Part shown: positions 7,647-15,440 of the stretch, piece after piece
Layout of the letters: every line of letters begins with the position of its first letter
Position numbering within the stretch: the first letter of the stretch is position 1
DNA from: Streptomyces roseofulvus
GTDB taxonomy: Bacteria > Actinomycetota > Actinomycetes > Streptomycetales > Streptomycetaceae
Length of the DNA stretch: 64,000 nt
Direction of reading: 5' to 3'
Assembly (NCBI RefSeq): GCF_039534915.1
Contig: NZ_BAAAWE010000001.1
Span: 2,976,001 to 3,040,000 of the forward strand
Notes under the pieces: generated by a model
The model's input: the letters and a program-made list of their open reading frames with translations, nothing else
Told to the model about the DNA's origin: nothing
Databases searched by the model: none
Position numbers and translations under genes: made by a program

Positions 7647-8636
7647 GTGAAGAGCAGCTCCCTCCTCACCCCGCAGGGCGGGGAGGCCGCGGAGGCCGAG
7701 GAGCGGCCCGCGCTCAGCTACGAGCAGACCGTGCCACGCGGCCTGGTCCACCGCTGGTCGCTGTCCGAGGTCTTCCTGACCGGTTCGCGCGCCCTGGACG
7801 GGCGGCGCTTCGAGGCCGCGGCCCAACTCCCGCTGTCGCACGCCTACTTCCGGGACCACGTGGGGCGCGGCGAGCACCATGACGTGCTCCTCGTGCTGGA
7901 GGCGTGCCGGCAGTCCGTGACCTGCGCCGCCCATCTCCACCAGGGCGTCCCGGCCGCGACGACCTTCATGGTGACGGCGTGGTCCCTGGAGATCACCGAC
8001 CCGGAGGCGCTGGCCTGCGGCACCCGGCCGGGCGAGCTGGCCATCGCCGGCGACGTCACCGGCCGGCACGAGCGCGGCGGACGGCTGCGGCGGCTGGAGT
8101 TCGCGATGGACCTGGCGCTCGACGGCCGGCCGCTGGGCCGGCTCACCATGGACGTCCGGTCCACGCCGACGGACCAGTACCACGACCTGCGGTACATGCA
8201 GCGGGGCGGGGAGGTGCCCACCGCGTTCGGGCTGCCCGCCGAGCCGGCCGGCGAGCCGGTCGCGCCCGCCGCGGTGGGCCGGCTGGACCCGGTGAACGCC
8301 GTCCTCGACGACGTACGGAGCGCGGACGGGGTCGTGACGGCCGCGCTCAGCCCCCGCAGCTTCCGCAACCGCAGCATGTACGACCACCCCTACGACCACG
8401 TCCCGGCGATGGTGTTCAGCGAGGCGGCCCGGCAGTGCGGACTGCTCCTCGCGGGCGGCGCCGCCGGTCCGGCGCGGGTGGTGCGCCTGGACGGCTCCTT
8501 CGACCGGTTCGCCGAACTGGACCGGCCCGTACGGCTGTCGGCCGCGGCCGACCCGGAACCCGGCGCCGGCGCCTGGCTGATGCGGGCGGAGCAGGACGGC
8601 CAGACCGTCGCGTCCGTCTCGCTCACCCTCGCCTGA
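7647..8636 (+). CDS. AfsA/ScbA-type double-hotdog protein
   Basis: A 329-residue member of the A-factor synthase family. The first hotdog (about residues 20-160) holds the family signature VHRWSLSEVFLTG followed by SHAYFRDH. The second (about 190-325) contains NRSMYDHPYDHVPAMV, a clear internal repeat of the first. AfsA/ScbA enzymes condense a beta-ketoacyl thioester with dihydroxyacetone phosphate to begin gamma-butyrolactone synthesis. A dehydratase-like role is the alternative, since hotdog folds also dehydrate acyl-ACPs and no other dehydratase is seen here. The GTG start follows CTGGAGATT. A HAD phosphatase follows directly, which fits a phosphorylated butenolide intermediate. No ScbR-type receptor gene is adjacent, which is unusual. 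Confidence 0.88.
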   Translation: MKSSSLLTPQGGEAAEAEERPALSYEQTVPRGLVHRWSLSEVFLTGSRALDGRRFEAAAQLPLSHAYFRDHVGRGEHHDVLLVLEACRQSVTCAAHLHQGVPAATTFMVTAWSLEITDPEALACGTRPGELAIAGDVTGRHERGGRLRRLEFAMDLALDGRPLGRLTMDVRSTPTDQYHDLRYMQRGGEVPTAFGLPAEPAGEPVAPAAVGRLDPVNAVLDDVRSADGVVTAALSPRSFRNRSMYDHPYDHVPAMVFSEAARQCGLLLAGGAAGPARVVRLDGSFDRFAELDRPVRLSAAADPEPGAGAWLMRAEQDGQTVASVSLTLA

Positions 8637-8702
8637 CCGCACCCGGCCGCCGCGCCACCGCTCCCGCCCGCCGAGAACTCCCTCCCCCTGAAAGGCACTC
8701 CC

Positions 8703-9371
8703 ATGGCTCAGCCCTCCATGATCTGGTTCGACTTCGGCGGCGTCCTGTCGCCGCCCCTGGAGCGCATCTACGAGGCGTACGAGGTCAAGACCGGCATCAC
8801 CCCCTCCCAGCTCAAGGCCGCCATCAAGGGGGTCGCCGACGAACTGTCCATGCCCACCATGGCGCCCGTCGAGATCGGCGCGCTCACCGAGCCCGAGTGG
8901 GGCACCCGGCTGGCCCGGGTGCTGGCCGCCCAGAACCCGGGCATCGACCTCTCCCGGGCCCGGCTGCGGACCTTCGGCGAGCAGTGGTTCGACGGCGTGG
9001 TGGCCAACCCGGTGATGGTCCGCGCCTACCTCCACCTCCAGGAGAACGGATTCCGCACCGGCGTCCTCTCCAACAACGTCGTCGAGTGGGGCCCGTACTG
9101 GAAGGCGATCATCGCCCCGGTCGGCGAGGTCGACGTCCTCATCGACTCCTCGGACGTCGGCTGCCGCAAGCCCGACGCGGAGATCTTCGAGATCGCCGCG
9201 AAGGCGGCCGGCGTCGCCCCGGCCGACTGCCTCCTGATCGACGACGTCGAGGAGAACCTGGTCGCGGCCCGCGCCCAGGGCTGGCAGACGGTGCTGTTCC
9301 GCGACGACGAGCAGACGCTGGCCGACCTGCGGTCCGTGACGGGCCTGGCCGGCCTGTCCGGCCTGCTGTGA
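8703..9371 (+). CDS. HAD-superfamily phosphatase
   Basis: A 222-residue HAD-IA type hydrolase. The nucleophile is Asp10 in WFDFGGVL; the usual second Asp is Gly, as in some YihX-like phosphatases. Motif II is VLSNN, motif III GCRKPDAEIF and motif IV LLIDDVEENL. It probably removes phosphate from a small metabolite. After an AfsA-like enzyme, the attractive substrate is the phosphorylated butanolide/butenolide intermediate. The start has GAAAGGCACTCCC before ATG. The 66-bp gap and shared strand suggest co-transcription with the AfsA-like and P450 genes. Confidence 0.85.
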   Translation: MAQPSMIWFDFGGVLSPPLERIYEAYEVKTGITPSQLKAAIKGVADELSMPTMAPVEIGALTEPEWGTRLARVLAAQNPGIDLSRARLRTFGEQWFDGVVANPVMVRAYLHLQENGFRTGVLSNNVVEWGPYWKAIIAPVGEVDVLIDSSDVGCRKPDAEIFEIAAKAAGVAPADCLLIDDVEENLVAARAQGWQTVLFRDDEQTLADLRSVTGLAGLSGLL

Positions 9372-9404
9372 CCCCATCCGCCCGGACGGCCGAAGGAGCC
9401 TGAC

Positions 9405-10625
9405 ATGACCACCTCGCTGGAAGCGGTGGAGGAGCGCGAGGACGGCGTGACCGTCGCCGACGTCCCCCACCTCGACCCCCTGCCGCCGTACGTCCCGGTC
9501 GCGGAGCGCTCGGCCGGCGGCCTGCCGCAGGTGAAGCTGCCGAGCGGGCACCACGTGGTGCACCTGACCCGGTACGCCGACGTGCACAAGGTGCTGACCG
9601 ACTCGACCTTCGGCCGCGCCGAGACCAACGTCGAGGGCGGGCCGACGTTCTTCCCGACGACGCTGCCGCCCGAGATGCTGATCAACCTGGACGGACCGGA
9701 CCACTCGCGGATGCGGCGGTTCGTGACGGCGGACTACAGCGCCAACGCGGTCGCCCGGCTGGCCCCGTTCCTCGACGAGCTCGTCACCCGGCGCTTCGCC
9801 GACCTGCGGGCCCAGGAGCGCCCCGACCTGTACACGGCGGTGCTCGACCCGATCCCGATCGAGGTGACCTGCCGCTTCCTCGGCATCCCGGAGGAGGACG
9901 TGGCGTACTTCCGCCCGCACTCCCCCACCATCCAGAAGGCCCTGCACGACGACGTCCCGGGCCTGATGGAGGAGTTCTTCACCTCGTACGGCTACGTCAC
10001 CGACCTGGTGACCGGGAAGCGGCCGGTGGTGCCCGGCGGGCTCATCGAGCGGTTCCTCGCCACCCGGGACGAGACGGAACCCCCGCTGGAGGACAAGGAG
10101 CTGGTCGGGCTGGTCTTCGCCGCGCTGGTGGCGATCGACCAGAACGTGCTGTCGGTGCTCTCGAAGGCGGCCCTGGTGCTGCTGAGCGCGCCCTCGCTGT
10201 GGCAGCGGGCGGTGGCGGACCCGGACGTGGTGCCGCAGCTGGTCGAGGAGATCATCCGGCTGGTCCCGCTGGGCACCATGTCGACCTTCCCGCGGGTCGC
10301 GCACCGCGAGGTGGTCACCAGCGAGGGAACGATCCTGCCGGGTGACGTCGTCTACGCGGACGCGTTCGCCGCCAACCGGGACCCGTCGGTGTACGAGCGT
10401 CCGCTGGTCATCGACCCGGACCGCACGGGCAAGCGGCACCTCCAGTTCGGCTACGGCATGCACCACTGCCTGGGCGCCGCCCTGGCCCGGCTGGAGATCG
10501 GCGCGATCCTGACCCGGCTGGTCCGCGAGTTCCCGGGGCTGGCCCTGGACGCCGACCCGGCCGCGCTGCCGTGGGACGAGGGGGCGCTGCTGCGCCGGCC
10601 CGTCTCGCTGCCGGTGCGCTGGTAG
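9405..10625 (+). CDS. Cytochrome P450
   Basis: A 406-residue soluble bacterial P450. The haem loop is FGYGMHHCLGAALAR with Cys355 as thiolate ligand, and ExxR is EEIIR. The I-helix region reads AALVAIDQNVLS, where most P450s have A/G-G-x-D/E-T-T. The conserved alcohol residue thus seems absent, so oxygen activation may use substrate groups or another residue. It likely oxidises the acyl or lactone product of the locus. AAGGAG precedes ATG 9405, and the gene ends at a strong hairpin terminator, closing the operon begun at the ACP. Confidence 0.92.
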   Translation: MTTSLEAVEEREDGVTVADVPHLDPLPPYVPVAERSAGGLPQVKLPSGHHVVHLTRYADVHKVLTDSTFGRAETNVEGGPTFFPTTLPPEMLINLDGPDHSRMRRFVTADYSANAVARLAPFLDELVTRRFADLRAQERPDLYTAVLDPIPIEVTCRFLGIPEEDVAYFRPHSPTIQKALHDDVPGLMEEFFTSYGYVTDLVTGKRPVVPGGLIERFLATRDETEPPLEDKELVGLVFAALVAIDQNVLSVLSKAALVLLSAPSLWQRAVADPDVVPQLVEEIIRLVPLGTMSTFPRVAHREVVTSEGTILPGDVVYADAFAANRDPSVYERPLVIDPDRTGKRHLQFGYGMHHCLGAALARLEIGAILTRLVREFPGLALDADPAALPWDEGALLRRPVSLPVRW

Positions 10626-10641
10626 CAGCGCGCGCTTCCTC

Positions 10642-10674
10642 GGGCGGTGCCCCGGCCGGGCCGGGGCACCGCCC
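10642..10674 (+). terminator. Hairpin terminator after the P450 gene
   Basis: Perfect 14-bp arms, GGGCGGTGCCCCGG (10642-10655) and CCGGGGCACCGCCC (10661-10674), enclose a 5-base loop. As usual in Streptomyces there is no long T-tract. It separates the biosynthetic operon from the SARP gene. Confidence 0.75.
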
Positions 10675-10813
10675 GGCATGTTCCTTTGGACGTACTCCCG
10701 ATGTGTCCTGGGCGGTAGAGGCATGGAGTTCGCGCCGACGGGCTCGTTAGCGTCGGAAGGCGCCTCCGGAAGGGCTTCGGAGCGGGCGCGGAGCGGATGC
10801 GGGGGCACGGGGC

Positions 10814-11620
10814 ATGACGGAGAACGGGACCGGAGCGATACGGTTCGGCGTCCTCGGCGCCCTGCGCCTGTCCGCCGGCGACCGGGAGTTCACGCTCCGC
10901 GGGCCGAAGCTGCGGAAGGTGTTCGCGCTCCTCGCCGTCCGGGCGGACGAGCTGGTGAGCCTCGACGACCTCGTCGCCGAGCTGTGGGCGGGCGACCCGC
11001 CGGGCAGCGCGGTCATGACGGCCCGGACGCACGTGTACCACCTGCGGAAGTGGTTCGCCTCGCTGCCGGTCGAGGAGGCGCTGCGGCCCCGGCTGGCCGG
11101 CCGTCCGCACGGCTATCTCCTGGAGGCCCCGGCGGGCGGTGTGGACGCCGGGCTCTTCCGGGCGGCGCATCAGCGCGGCGCCCGGCTGCTCGCCGAGGGG
11201 CGGGTGGAGGAGGCGGCCCGCGCGTTACGCGGCGCCCTCGCGCTGTGGCGCGGGCCGGTGCTCTCCGACGTACCGCCGGGTCCGGTCCTGGAGCCGCTCG
11301 CCGCCGGTCTGACGGCGCTGCGGGAACAGGCGCTGGAGGCCCGTCTGGAGGCGGACCTGCGGCGCGGCCGGCACCGGGAGATCGTGGACGAACTGCGGGC
11401 GCTGGTCGCGCGCCACCCGTTCGACGAGTGGCGGCACGCGCGGCTGATCAGCGCGCTGCACGGATCGGGCCGGCGGGCCGAGGCGCTCGCCGCGTACGAG
11501 GAACTGCGCGTCCTGCTGCGCCGGGAGCTCGGCATGGAGCCCTCCCAGGAGGTCCTGCTGCTGCGGGACCGGCTGCTCAGCGGCGCGGAGCCGGCGCCGG
11601 GAAGTCCGGCGCGGCCGTGA
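10814..11620 (+). CDS. SARP-family transcriptional activator with a TTA codon
   Basis: A 268-residue AfsR/SARP protein. The N-terminal OmpR-like winged helix spans about residues 10-100 (FGVLGALRLSAG, PKLRKVFALLA, TARTHVYHLRKWF). A bacterial transcriptional activation domain follows to about 255 (LEADLRRGRHREIVDELRALV, GRRAEALAAYEELR). Codon 138 (11225-11227, in RALRG) is TTA, the rare leucine codon read by bldA tRNA, so translation should be developmentally gated. It probably activates the adjoining biosynthetic operon. Its stop overlaps the PPTase GTG, so the two are coupled. There is no clear consensus RBS before ATG 10814. Confidence 0.9.
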   Translation: MTENGTGAIRFGVLGALRLSAGDREFTLRGPKLRKVFALLAVRADELVSLDDLVAELWAGDPPGSAVMTARTHVYHLRKWFASLPVEEALRPRLAGRPHGYLLEAPAGGVDAGLFRAAHQRGARLLAEGRVEEAARALRGALALWRGPVLSDVPPGPVLEPLAAGLTALREQALEARLEADLRRGRHREIVDELRALVARHPFDEWRHARLISALHGSGRRAEALAAYEELRVLLRRELGMEPSQEVLLLRDRLLSGAEPAPGSPARP

Positions 11621-12387
11621 TCCAGGCCCTGTTCCCGGCGCCGGTGGCGGCCTTCGACGGCGTCCGGCTGCCCGACGAGATCCGGCTCCTCCCCGGGGAG
11701 GAGGCCGCCGCGGCCGGAATGTCGGCGGTGCGCCGGGCCCGGTTCGCCGCGGTCCGCGACTGTGCCCGGCGGGGCATGCGCCGGCTCGGGGAGCCACCCG
11801 CGGCCGTCCCGCGCGGACCGCGCGGCGCGCCGGTGTGGCCCGCCGGTCTGACCGGCAGCATGACCCACACGCGGGGCTACCACGCTGCCGCGGTCGCCCG
11901 CTCCGGCGCGGTGCTGTCGCTCGGGGTGGACGCCGAACCGGACGAGCCGCTGCGGCACCCGGGGATGCTGCCCCGGGTCTCGCTGGCGGCCGAACGGGCC
12001 TGGGTGGCGCGGCTGTCCGCCGAGCGGCCCGGGGTGAGCTGGGACCGGCTGCTGTTCAGCGCCAAGGAGTGCGTCTACAAGGCGTGCGCGCCGGTCCTCG
12101 GCGAGCTGGGCTTCGCGGACGCGCTGATCACGGTGGATCCGGTGGCCGGCGTCTTCCGGGCCCGGGTCGCCGCGCCGGGGCGGGGCGGCCGGTGCCGGGT
12201 GGTCAGCGGCCGGTGGCTCGCCCGGGACGGGCTGCTCGTGACCGCGCTGGTGCTGTGGCGTCCTGCTCGGGATCCGACCCGGCCGGAGGGGCCGGCGGAT
12301 TGTCCGCGAGCAGCTCCAGCAGGCCCGGGAAGCGGGCCTCCAGGTCCTCCCTGCGCAGGTGCGCCTTGCGGCTGTTGCCCCGGTTGA
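11617..12387 (+). CDS. Sfp/EntD-type 4'-phosphopantetheinyl transferase
   Basis: A 256-residue cytosolic enzyme that should attach phosphopantetheine from CoA to the ACP of this locus. Family motifs are LGVDAEP (Asp105, Glu107, Mg binding) and FSAKECVYKA. The GTG start overlaps the SARP stop (GTGA). The fold should end near 12260 (LLVTALVLW). The remaining ~45 residues are Pro/Gly/Cys-rich and run antisense to the ArsR-type gene for 185 bp. That tail is probably read-through into the neighbour after loss of the native stop. Frequent company of SARP and PPTase in antibiotic loci supports a pathway-specific role. Confidence 0.88.
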   Translation: MIQALFPAPVAAFDGVRLPDEIRLLPGEEAAAAGMSAVRRARFAAVRDCARRGMRRLGEPPAAVPRGPRGAPVWPAGLTGSMTHTRGYHAAAVARSGAVLSLGVDAEPDEPLRHPGMLPRVSLAAERAWVARLSAERPGVSWDRLLFSAKECVYKACAPVLGELGFADALITVDPVAGVFRARVAAPGRGGRCRVVSGRWLARDGLLVTALVLWRPARDPTRPEGPADCPRAAPAGPGSGPPGPPCAGAPCGCCPG

Positions 12388-12691
12388 CCTGCTGCACCAG
12401 GCCGGACTCGCGCAGGATCCGGAAGTGGTGGCTGAGCGTCGACTTGGACACCGGGAAGCCGAAGGACAGGCAGGTCCGCTCGGTTCCCTCCGGGAGCGTC
12501 AGGAAGGTCTGGATCACCTCGTACCGGAGGGGGTCGGAGAGCGCGTTCAGGACCGTCAGCAGGTCCATCTCGCTCCGGGTCGGATGACCTTCCTCGTCGG
12601 GCATCGCTTCGGCTCCTTCACTCGGGTCCGCCATCGGTCGGCGGAAGCGCCTCGTCCGGAGGCCGCCGCCGTTGTCAGGTTTCACTTGCAT
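12203..12691 (-). CDS. ArsR-like winged-helix repressor of the MFS pump
   Basis: A 162-residue winged-helix protein (about residues 45-125): LLTVLNALSDPLRYEVIQTFL, then VSKSTLSHHFRILRESGLV as recognition helix, then the wing. No metal-binding Cys/His set of the ArsR alpha-3 or alpha-5 type is evident, so it may sense an organic ligand such as the pathway product. ATG 12691 follows GGAGG closely; GTG 12685 has better spacing. It is divergent from the MFS transporter and shares a strong inverted repeat with it. Its 3' end overlaps the PPTase gene by 185 bp. Confidence 0.82.
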   Translation of the reverse strand: MQVKPDNGGGLRTRRFRRPMADPSEGAEAMPDEEGHPTRSEMDLLTVLNALSDPLRYEVIQTFLTLPEGTERTCLSFGFPVSKSTLSHHFRILRESGLVQQVNRGNSRKAHLRREDLEARFPGLLELLADNPPAPPAGSDPEQDATAPARSRAARPGRATGR

Positions 12692-12714
12692 CGTACCTCC
12701 GCCTCTGCCAACCT

Positions 12715-12736
12715 AGGTTCGAAAAATTCCGAACCT
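12715..12736. promoter_or_regulatory. Operator in the ArsR-type/MFS divergent promoter
   Basis: Perfect 7-bp arms AGGTTCG (12715-12721) and CGAACCT (12730-12736) flank an 8-base AT-rich centre. It lies 37 bp upstream of the MFS start and 24 bp from the regulator start. It is the obvious binding site for the winged-helix protein, giving autoregulation and control of efflux. Confidence 0.72.
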
Positions 12737-12772
12737 CCCCCAACGCCGCTGGAACTACAGGAGTTTCCTCCC

Positions 12773-14359
12773 ATGACACAGACCGAGTCCGTCCCCGCCG
12801 GGGGCGAGACCGCCTCGCCGGCGCAGGGTCAGGCCGCCCCCCAGCGGCAGACGCTGATCCTCACCGCGGTGCTGCTGGCGATCTTCGTCGTCCCCACCTC
12901 GATCTCCGGCACCGGCGTGGCCCTGCCCTACATCGGCGCCGACACCGACGCGAGCCTCGTGCCGCTGCAGTGGGTGGTCAACGCCTTCAACGTGGCCTTC
13001 GCCTGCCTCACCCTCGCCTGGGGCTCGATCGCCGACATCATCGGCCGCGTCCGCGCCTTCACCATCGGCGCCGCCGTCTACGCGGCCGCCTCGCTCATCA
13101 GCGTCTTCGCCGCCGACGTCTACGTCCTGGACGCGGCCCGCGCCCTCGCCGGCATCGGCGGCGCGGCCATCTTCGCCTGCGGCGCGGCCCTGCTCTCCAC
13201 CGTCTTCGAAGGCCCCGCCCGCGGCCGGGCGTTCGCCCTCTTCGGCACCGTCGCCGGACTCGGCGTCTCCTTCGGCCCCTCCCTCTCCGGCCTGCTCATC
13301 GAGACCGCCGGCTGGCGCTGGGTCTTCGCCCTGCACGCCGTCGTCCTCGGCCTGGTGCTGCTCGCCATCCCCGCGATGAGCAAGGGCGTCACCGAGACCC
13401 GCAACCCGGACGCCCGCGTCGACGTCCCCGGCACCGCCCTCTTCGTCGTCGCGATGCTGCTGCTCACCACCGGCATCGCCCAGGGCTCCCAGTGGGGCTG
13501 GGCCAGCCCCGGCGTGCTCGGCCTCTTCGCCGGCACGGTCGTGGCGCTGGTCGCCTTCGCCGCCGTGGAGAAGCGCCACCCGCACCCCATGCTCGACCTG
13601 GGCGCCGTCGCCAACCGCCGCTTCCTCGCCCTGTGCCTGGTGCCGGTGGCCGGCTCCTTCGCCTTCGTCACCATGCTGACGTACCTGCCCAGCTACCTCA
13701 CCGCGGCGGGCGGCTACTCCAGCGGCTCGGCCGGCCTGATCATGGTGCTGCTCACCTTCCCGATGCTGGTCTTCCCGCTGATCGCCGCCAAGCTGGTGGC
13801 CAAGGGCATCTCCGCGATGACCATCATCTTCGTCAGCCTGGTCTGCCTGGTCGTCGGCGTCGCCGGCCTCTCCCTCTTCTCCCCGGACGTGAACATCGCG
13901 CTGGTCGCCCTGCCGATGCTCATCACCGGCGCCGGGTACGCACTGGCCGCCGGCCTCGTCGACGGCGAGGCCCTCAGCCTGATCGCCCCGGAGCGGGCCG
14001 GCATGGCGGCGGGCTTCCTCAACACCCTGCGCCTCGGCAGCGAGGCCATCGCGGTCGCCGTCTACGGCTCGCTGCTCGCCACCCTCCTGACCGGCCGCAC
14101 CAACGACGGCATCGCCGCCTTCCCGGGCGCCGGCGACGCCGCGACGGTGGCCGGCACCGCGGCCGGCGGCAACATCAGCGGCCCGGCCGAGGCGGTCGCC
14201 GCCTCCCAGCGCGACGGCTTCGTCGACTTCCTGGTCAAGGCGTACGACGGCTCCTTCCACACCGTCCTCTGGGTGCTCGCCGCGACCTGCCTGGTGCTGC
14301 TCGCGGTCATCGCCCTCCTGCTGCGGGGCGGCAAGTCCGCGGCCCCCTCGGCGGGCTGA
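12773..14359 (+). CDS. MFS efflux transporter (DHA2-like, 14 helices)
   Basis: A 528-residue inner-membrane proton antiporter, probably exporting the product of this locus. The N-terminal half shows the MFS pattern around LPYIGADTDASLVPLQWVVNAF and the loop motif WGSIADIIGRVRAF. The motif C-like GTVAGLGVSFGPSLSGLL marks antiporters. Hydrophobic segments continue to VLAATCLVLLAVIALLL. AGGAG precedes ATG 12773 with 9-base spacing. It is divergent from its likely ArsR-type repressor and is followed by a strong terminator. Confidence 0.92.
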   Translation: MTQTESVPAGGETASPAQGQAAPQRQTLILTAVLLAIFVVPTSISGTGVALPYIGADTDASLVPLQWVVNAFNVAFACLTLAWGSIADIIGRVRAFTIGAAVYAAASLISVFAADVYVLDAARALAGIGGAAIFACGAALLSTVFEGPARGRAFALFGTVAGLGVSFGPSLSGLLIETAGWRWVFALHAVVLGLVLLAIPAMSKGVTETRNPDARVDVPGTALFVVAMLLLTTGIAQGSQWGWASPGVLGLFAGTVVALVAFAAVEKRHPHPMLDLGAVANRRFLALCLVPVAGSFAFVTMLTYLPSYLTAAGGYSSGSAGLIMVLLTFPMLVFPLIAAKLVAKGISAMTIIFVSLVCLVVGVAGLSLFSPDVNIALVALPMLITGAGYALAAGLVDGEALSLIAPERAGMAAGFLNTLRLGSEAIAVAVYGSLLATLLTGRTNDGIAAFPGAGDAATVAGTAAGGNISGPAEAVAASQRDGFVDFLVKAYDGSFHTVLWVLAATCLVLLAVIALLLRGGKSAAPSAG

Positions 14360-14401
14360 CCGCACCCCCGGTCCCCCGCCCCGGCGCGACCCGCGCCCCC
14401 C

Positions 14402-14430
14402 GAGGCGCCTCTGTACGGCAGAGGCGCCTC
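14402..14430 (+). terminator. Hairpin between MFS and UbiA genes
   Basis: Arms GAGGCGCCTCTG (14402-14413) and CAGAGGCGCCTC (14419-14430) pair perfectly around a 5-base loop. Each arm contains its own small palindrome GAGGCGCCTC. It probably ends the MFS transcript, so the UbiA gene may need its own promoter or partial read-through. Confidence 0.72.
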
Positions 14431-14463
14431 TCGGCGAATGCCCCCGTCCCTTGGAGCAGACCC

Positions 14464-15393
14464 GTGACCGTCACCCCCCACCCCGGTCCTTCCGCCGCGG
14501 CCCTGCCGGCCGCCCCCCTGCCCGGACGCCTGTTCACCGTGGCCCGTCACTGCGTCGCGGAGGCCCGGCCCGTCGTCCAGCTCGTCTTCCTCACCCGTTT
14601 CCTGCTCGGCGCGCTCTGCGCCGCGATCGCCGGCGGAGCCCGCCCGGCGCCGCAGGACGTCCTGGCCGGCGCCGCGTCCCTGTCCCTCGCCGTGCTGGCC
14701 ACGTACCTGCTCAACGGCGTGATGGACATCGCCGAGGACCGGGGCAACGGATCGCGGCGGCCCATCGCGCGCGGTGACCTGCCGGCCCGCACCGGCGCCA
14801 AGGTCGCGGCCGGCAGCGCGGTGGTCTCGCTGCTGCTCGCGGCCTCGGTCCCCGGCCTCGCCGCGCCGGTCGCCGTCCTGCTGCTGCTCGGCTGGGCCTA
14901 CTCGATGCCCCCGTTCACCGCGAAGCGCCGGACCTGGGCCGGCGCGGTGGTGGTGACGGTGGCGGGCCTCGCCGCCTATCTGGCCGGCGCCGTCGCCGTC
15001 CACGGGTCGCTCGCCGGCGGGCCGCTCGCCCTGTGCGGGGTGCTCGCCCTGTGGATGGGCGCGGTCGGCGCCGTCTCCAAGGACCTGAGCGACGTGCGCG
15101 GCGACGCGCTGGCCGGCCGGGTCACCTTCGCCGTGGTGCGCGGCGAGCGGGCGGCGCGCCGCCTGGTGGCGGTCGCCGCGCCCGTCCTCGGGGCGGCCGG
15201 CCTCGCCGTTGCCGCCCTGAGCGACCCGGTGGTGTTCGCGGGCGCGGTGCCGCTGGCGGCGGGCTCCGGCTGGGTCGCGTGGCGCTGCCTGCGCCCCCGG
15301 CCGGACCGGGCCCGGGCCCCGTACCGGGCGTTCATGGTCACGCAGTACGCGGCCAACGCCGGGCTCGCCGCGGGCCTGCTGGCCCTGGGGTGA
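14464..15393 (+). CDS. UbiA-family prenyltransferase-like membrane protein
   Basis: A 309-residue polytopic membrane protein. Both Asp-rich prenyl-diphosphate motifs are seen: NGVMDIAEDRGNGSRRPI (NxxxDxxxD) and SKDLSDVRGD (DxxxD). It should transfer a prenyl or polyprenyl group to an acceptor; neither substrate can be named from sequence. GTG 14464 has GGAG seven bases upstream. Its placement after the efflux pump makes it a possible tailoring enzyme of the locus, but the terminator before it leaves this open. Confidence 0.87.
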   Translation: MTVTPHPGPSAAALPAAPLPGRLFTVARHCVAEARPVVQLVFLTRFLLGALCAAIAGGARPAPQDVLAGAASLSLAVLATYLLNGVMDIAEDRGNGSRRPIARGDLPARTGAKVAAGSAVVSLLLAASVPGLAAPVAVLLLLGWAYSMPPFTAKRRTWAGAVVVTVAGLAAYLAGAVAVHGSLAGGPLALCGVLALWMGAVGAVSKDLSDVRGDALAGRVTFAVVRGERAARRLVAVAAPVLGAAGLAVAALSDPVVFAGAVPLAAGSGWVAWRCLRPRPDRARAPYRAFMVTQYAANAGLAAGLLALG

Positions 15394-15408
15394 TCCTGAC
15401 GGACGGAC

Positions 15409-15440
15409 CCGCCCGTCTCACCAGCCGATGAGACGGGCGG
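15409..15440. terminator. Convergent terminator between UbiA and response regulator genes
   Basis: Arms CCGCCCGTCTC (15409-15419) and GAGACGGGCGG (15430-15440) enclose a 10-base loop. The structure includes the last codons of the response regulator and can stop transcription arriving from both sides. Confidence 0.6.

Noticed and set aside
6003..10808. 1601-codon open frame on the minus strand
   Set aside because: It is antisense to KS, AfsA, HAD and P450 genes with clear motifs. Long antisense frames are common at this GC content and its translation is low-complexity.
12203..12691. Metal-responsive ArsR
   Set aside because: The alpha-3 CxC or alpha-5 His/Asp ligands are not visible, and the neighbour is a drug-type MFS pump rather than a metal exporter.
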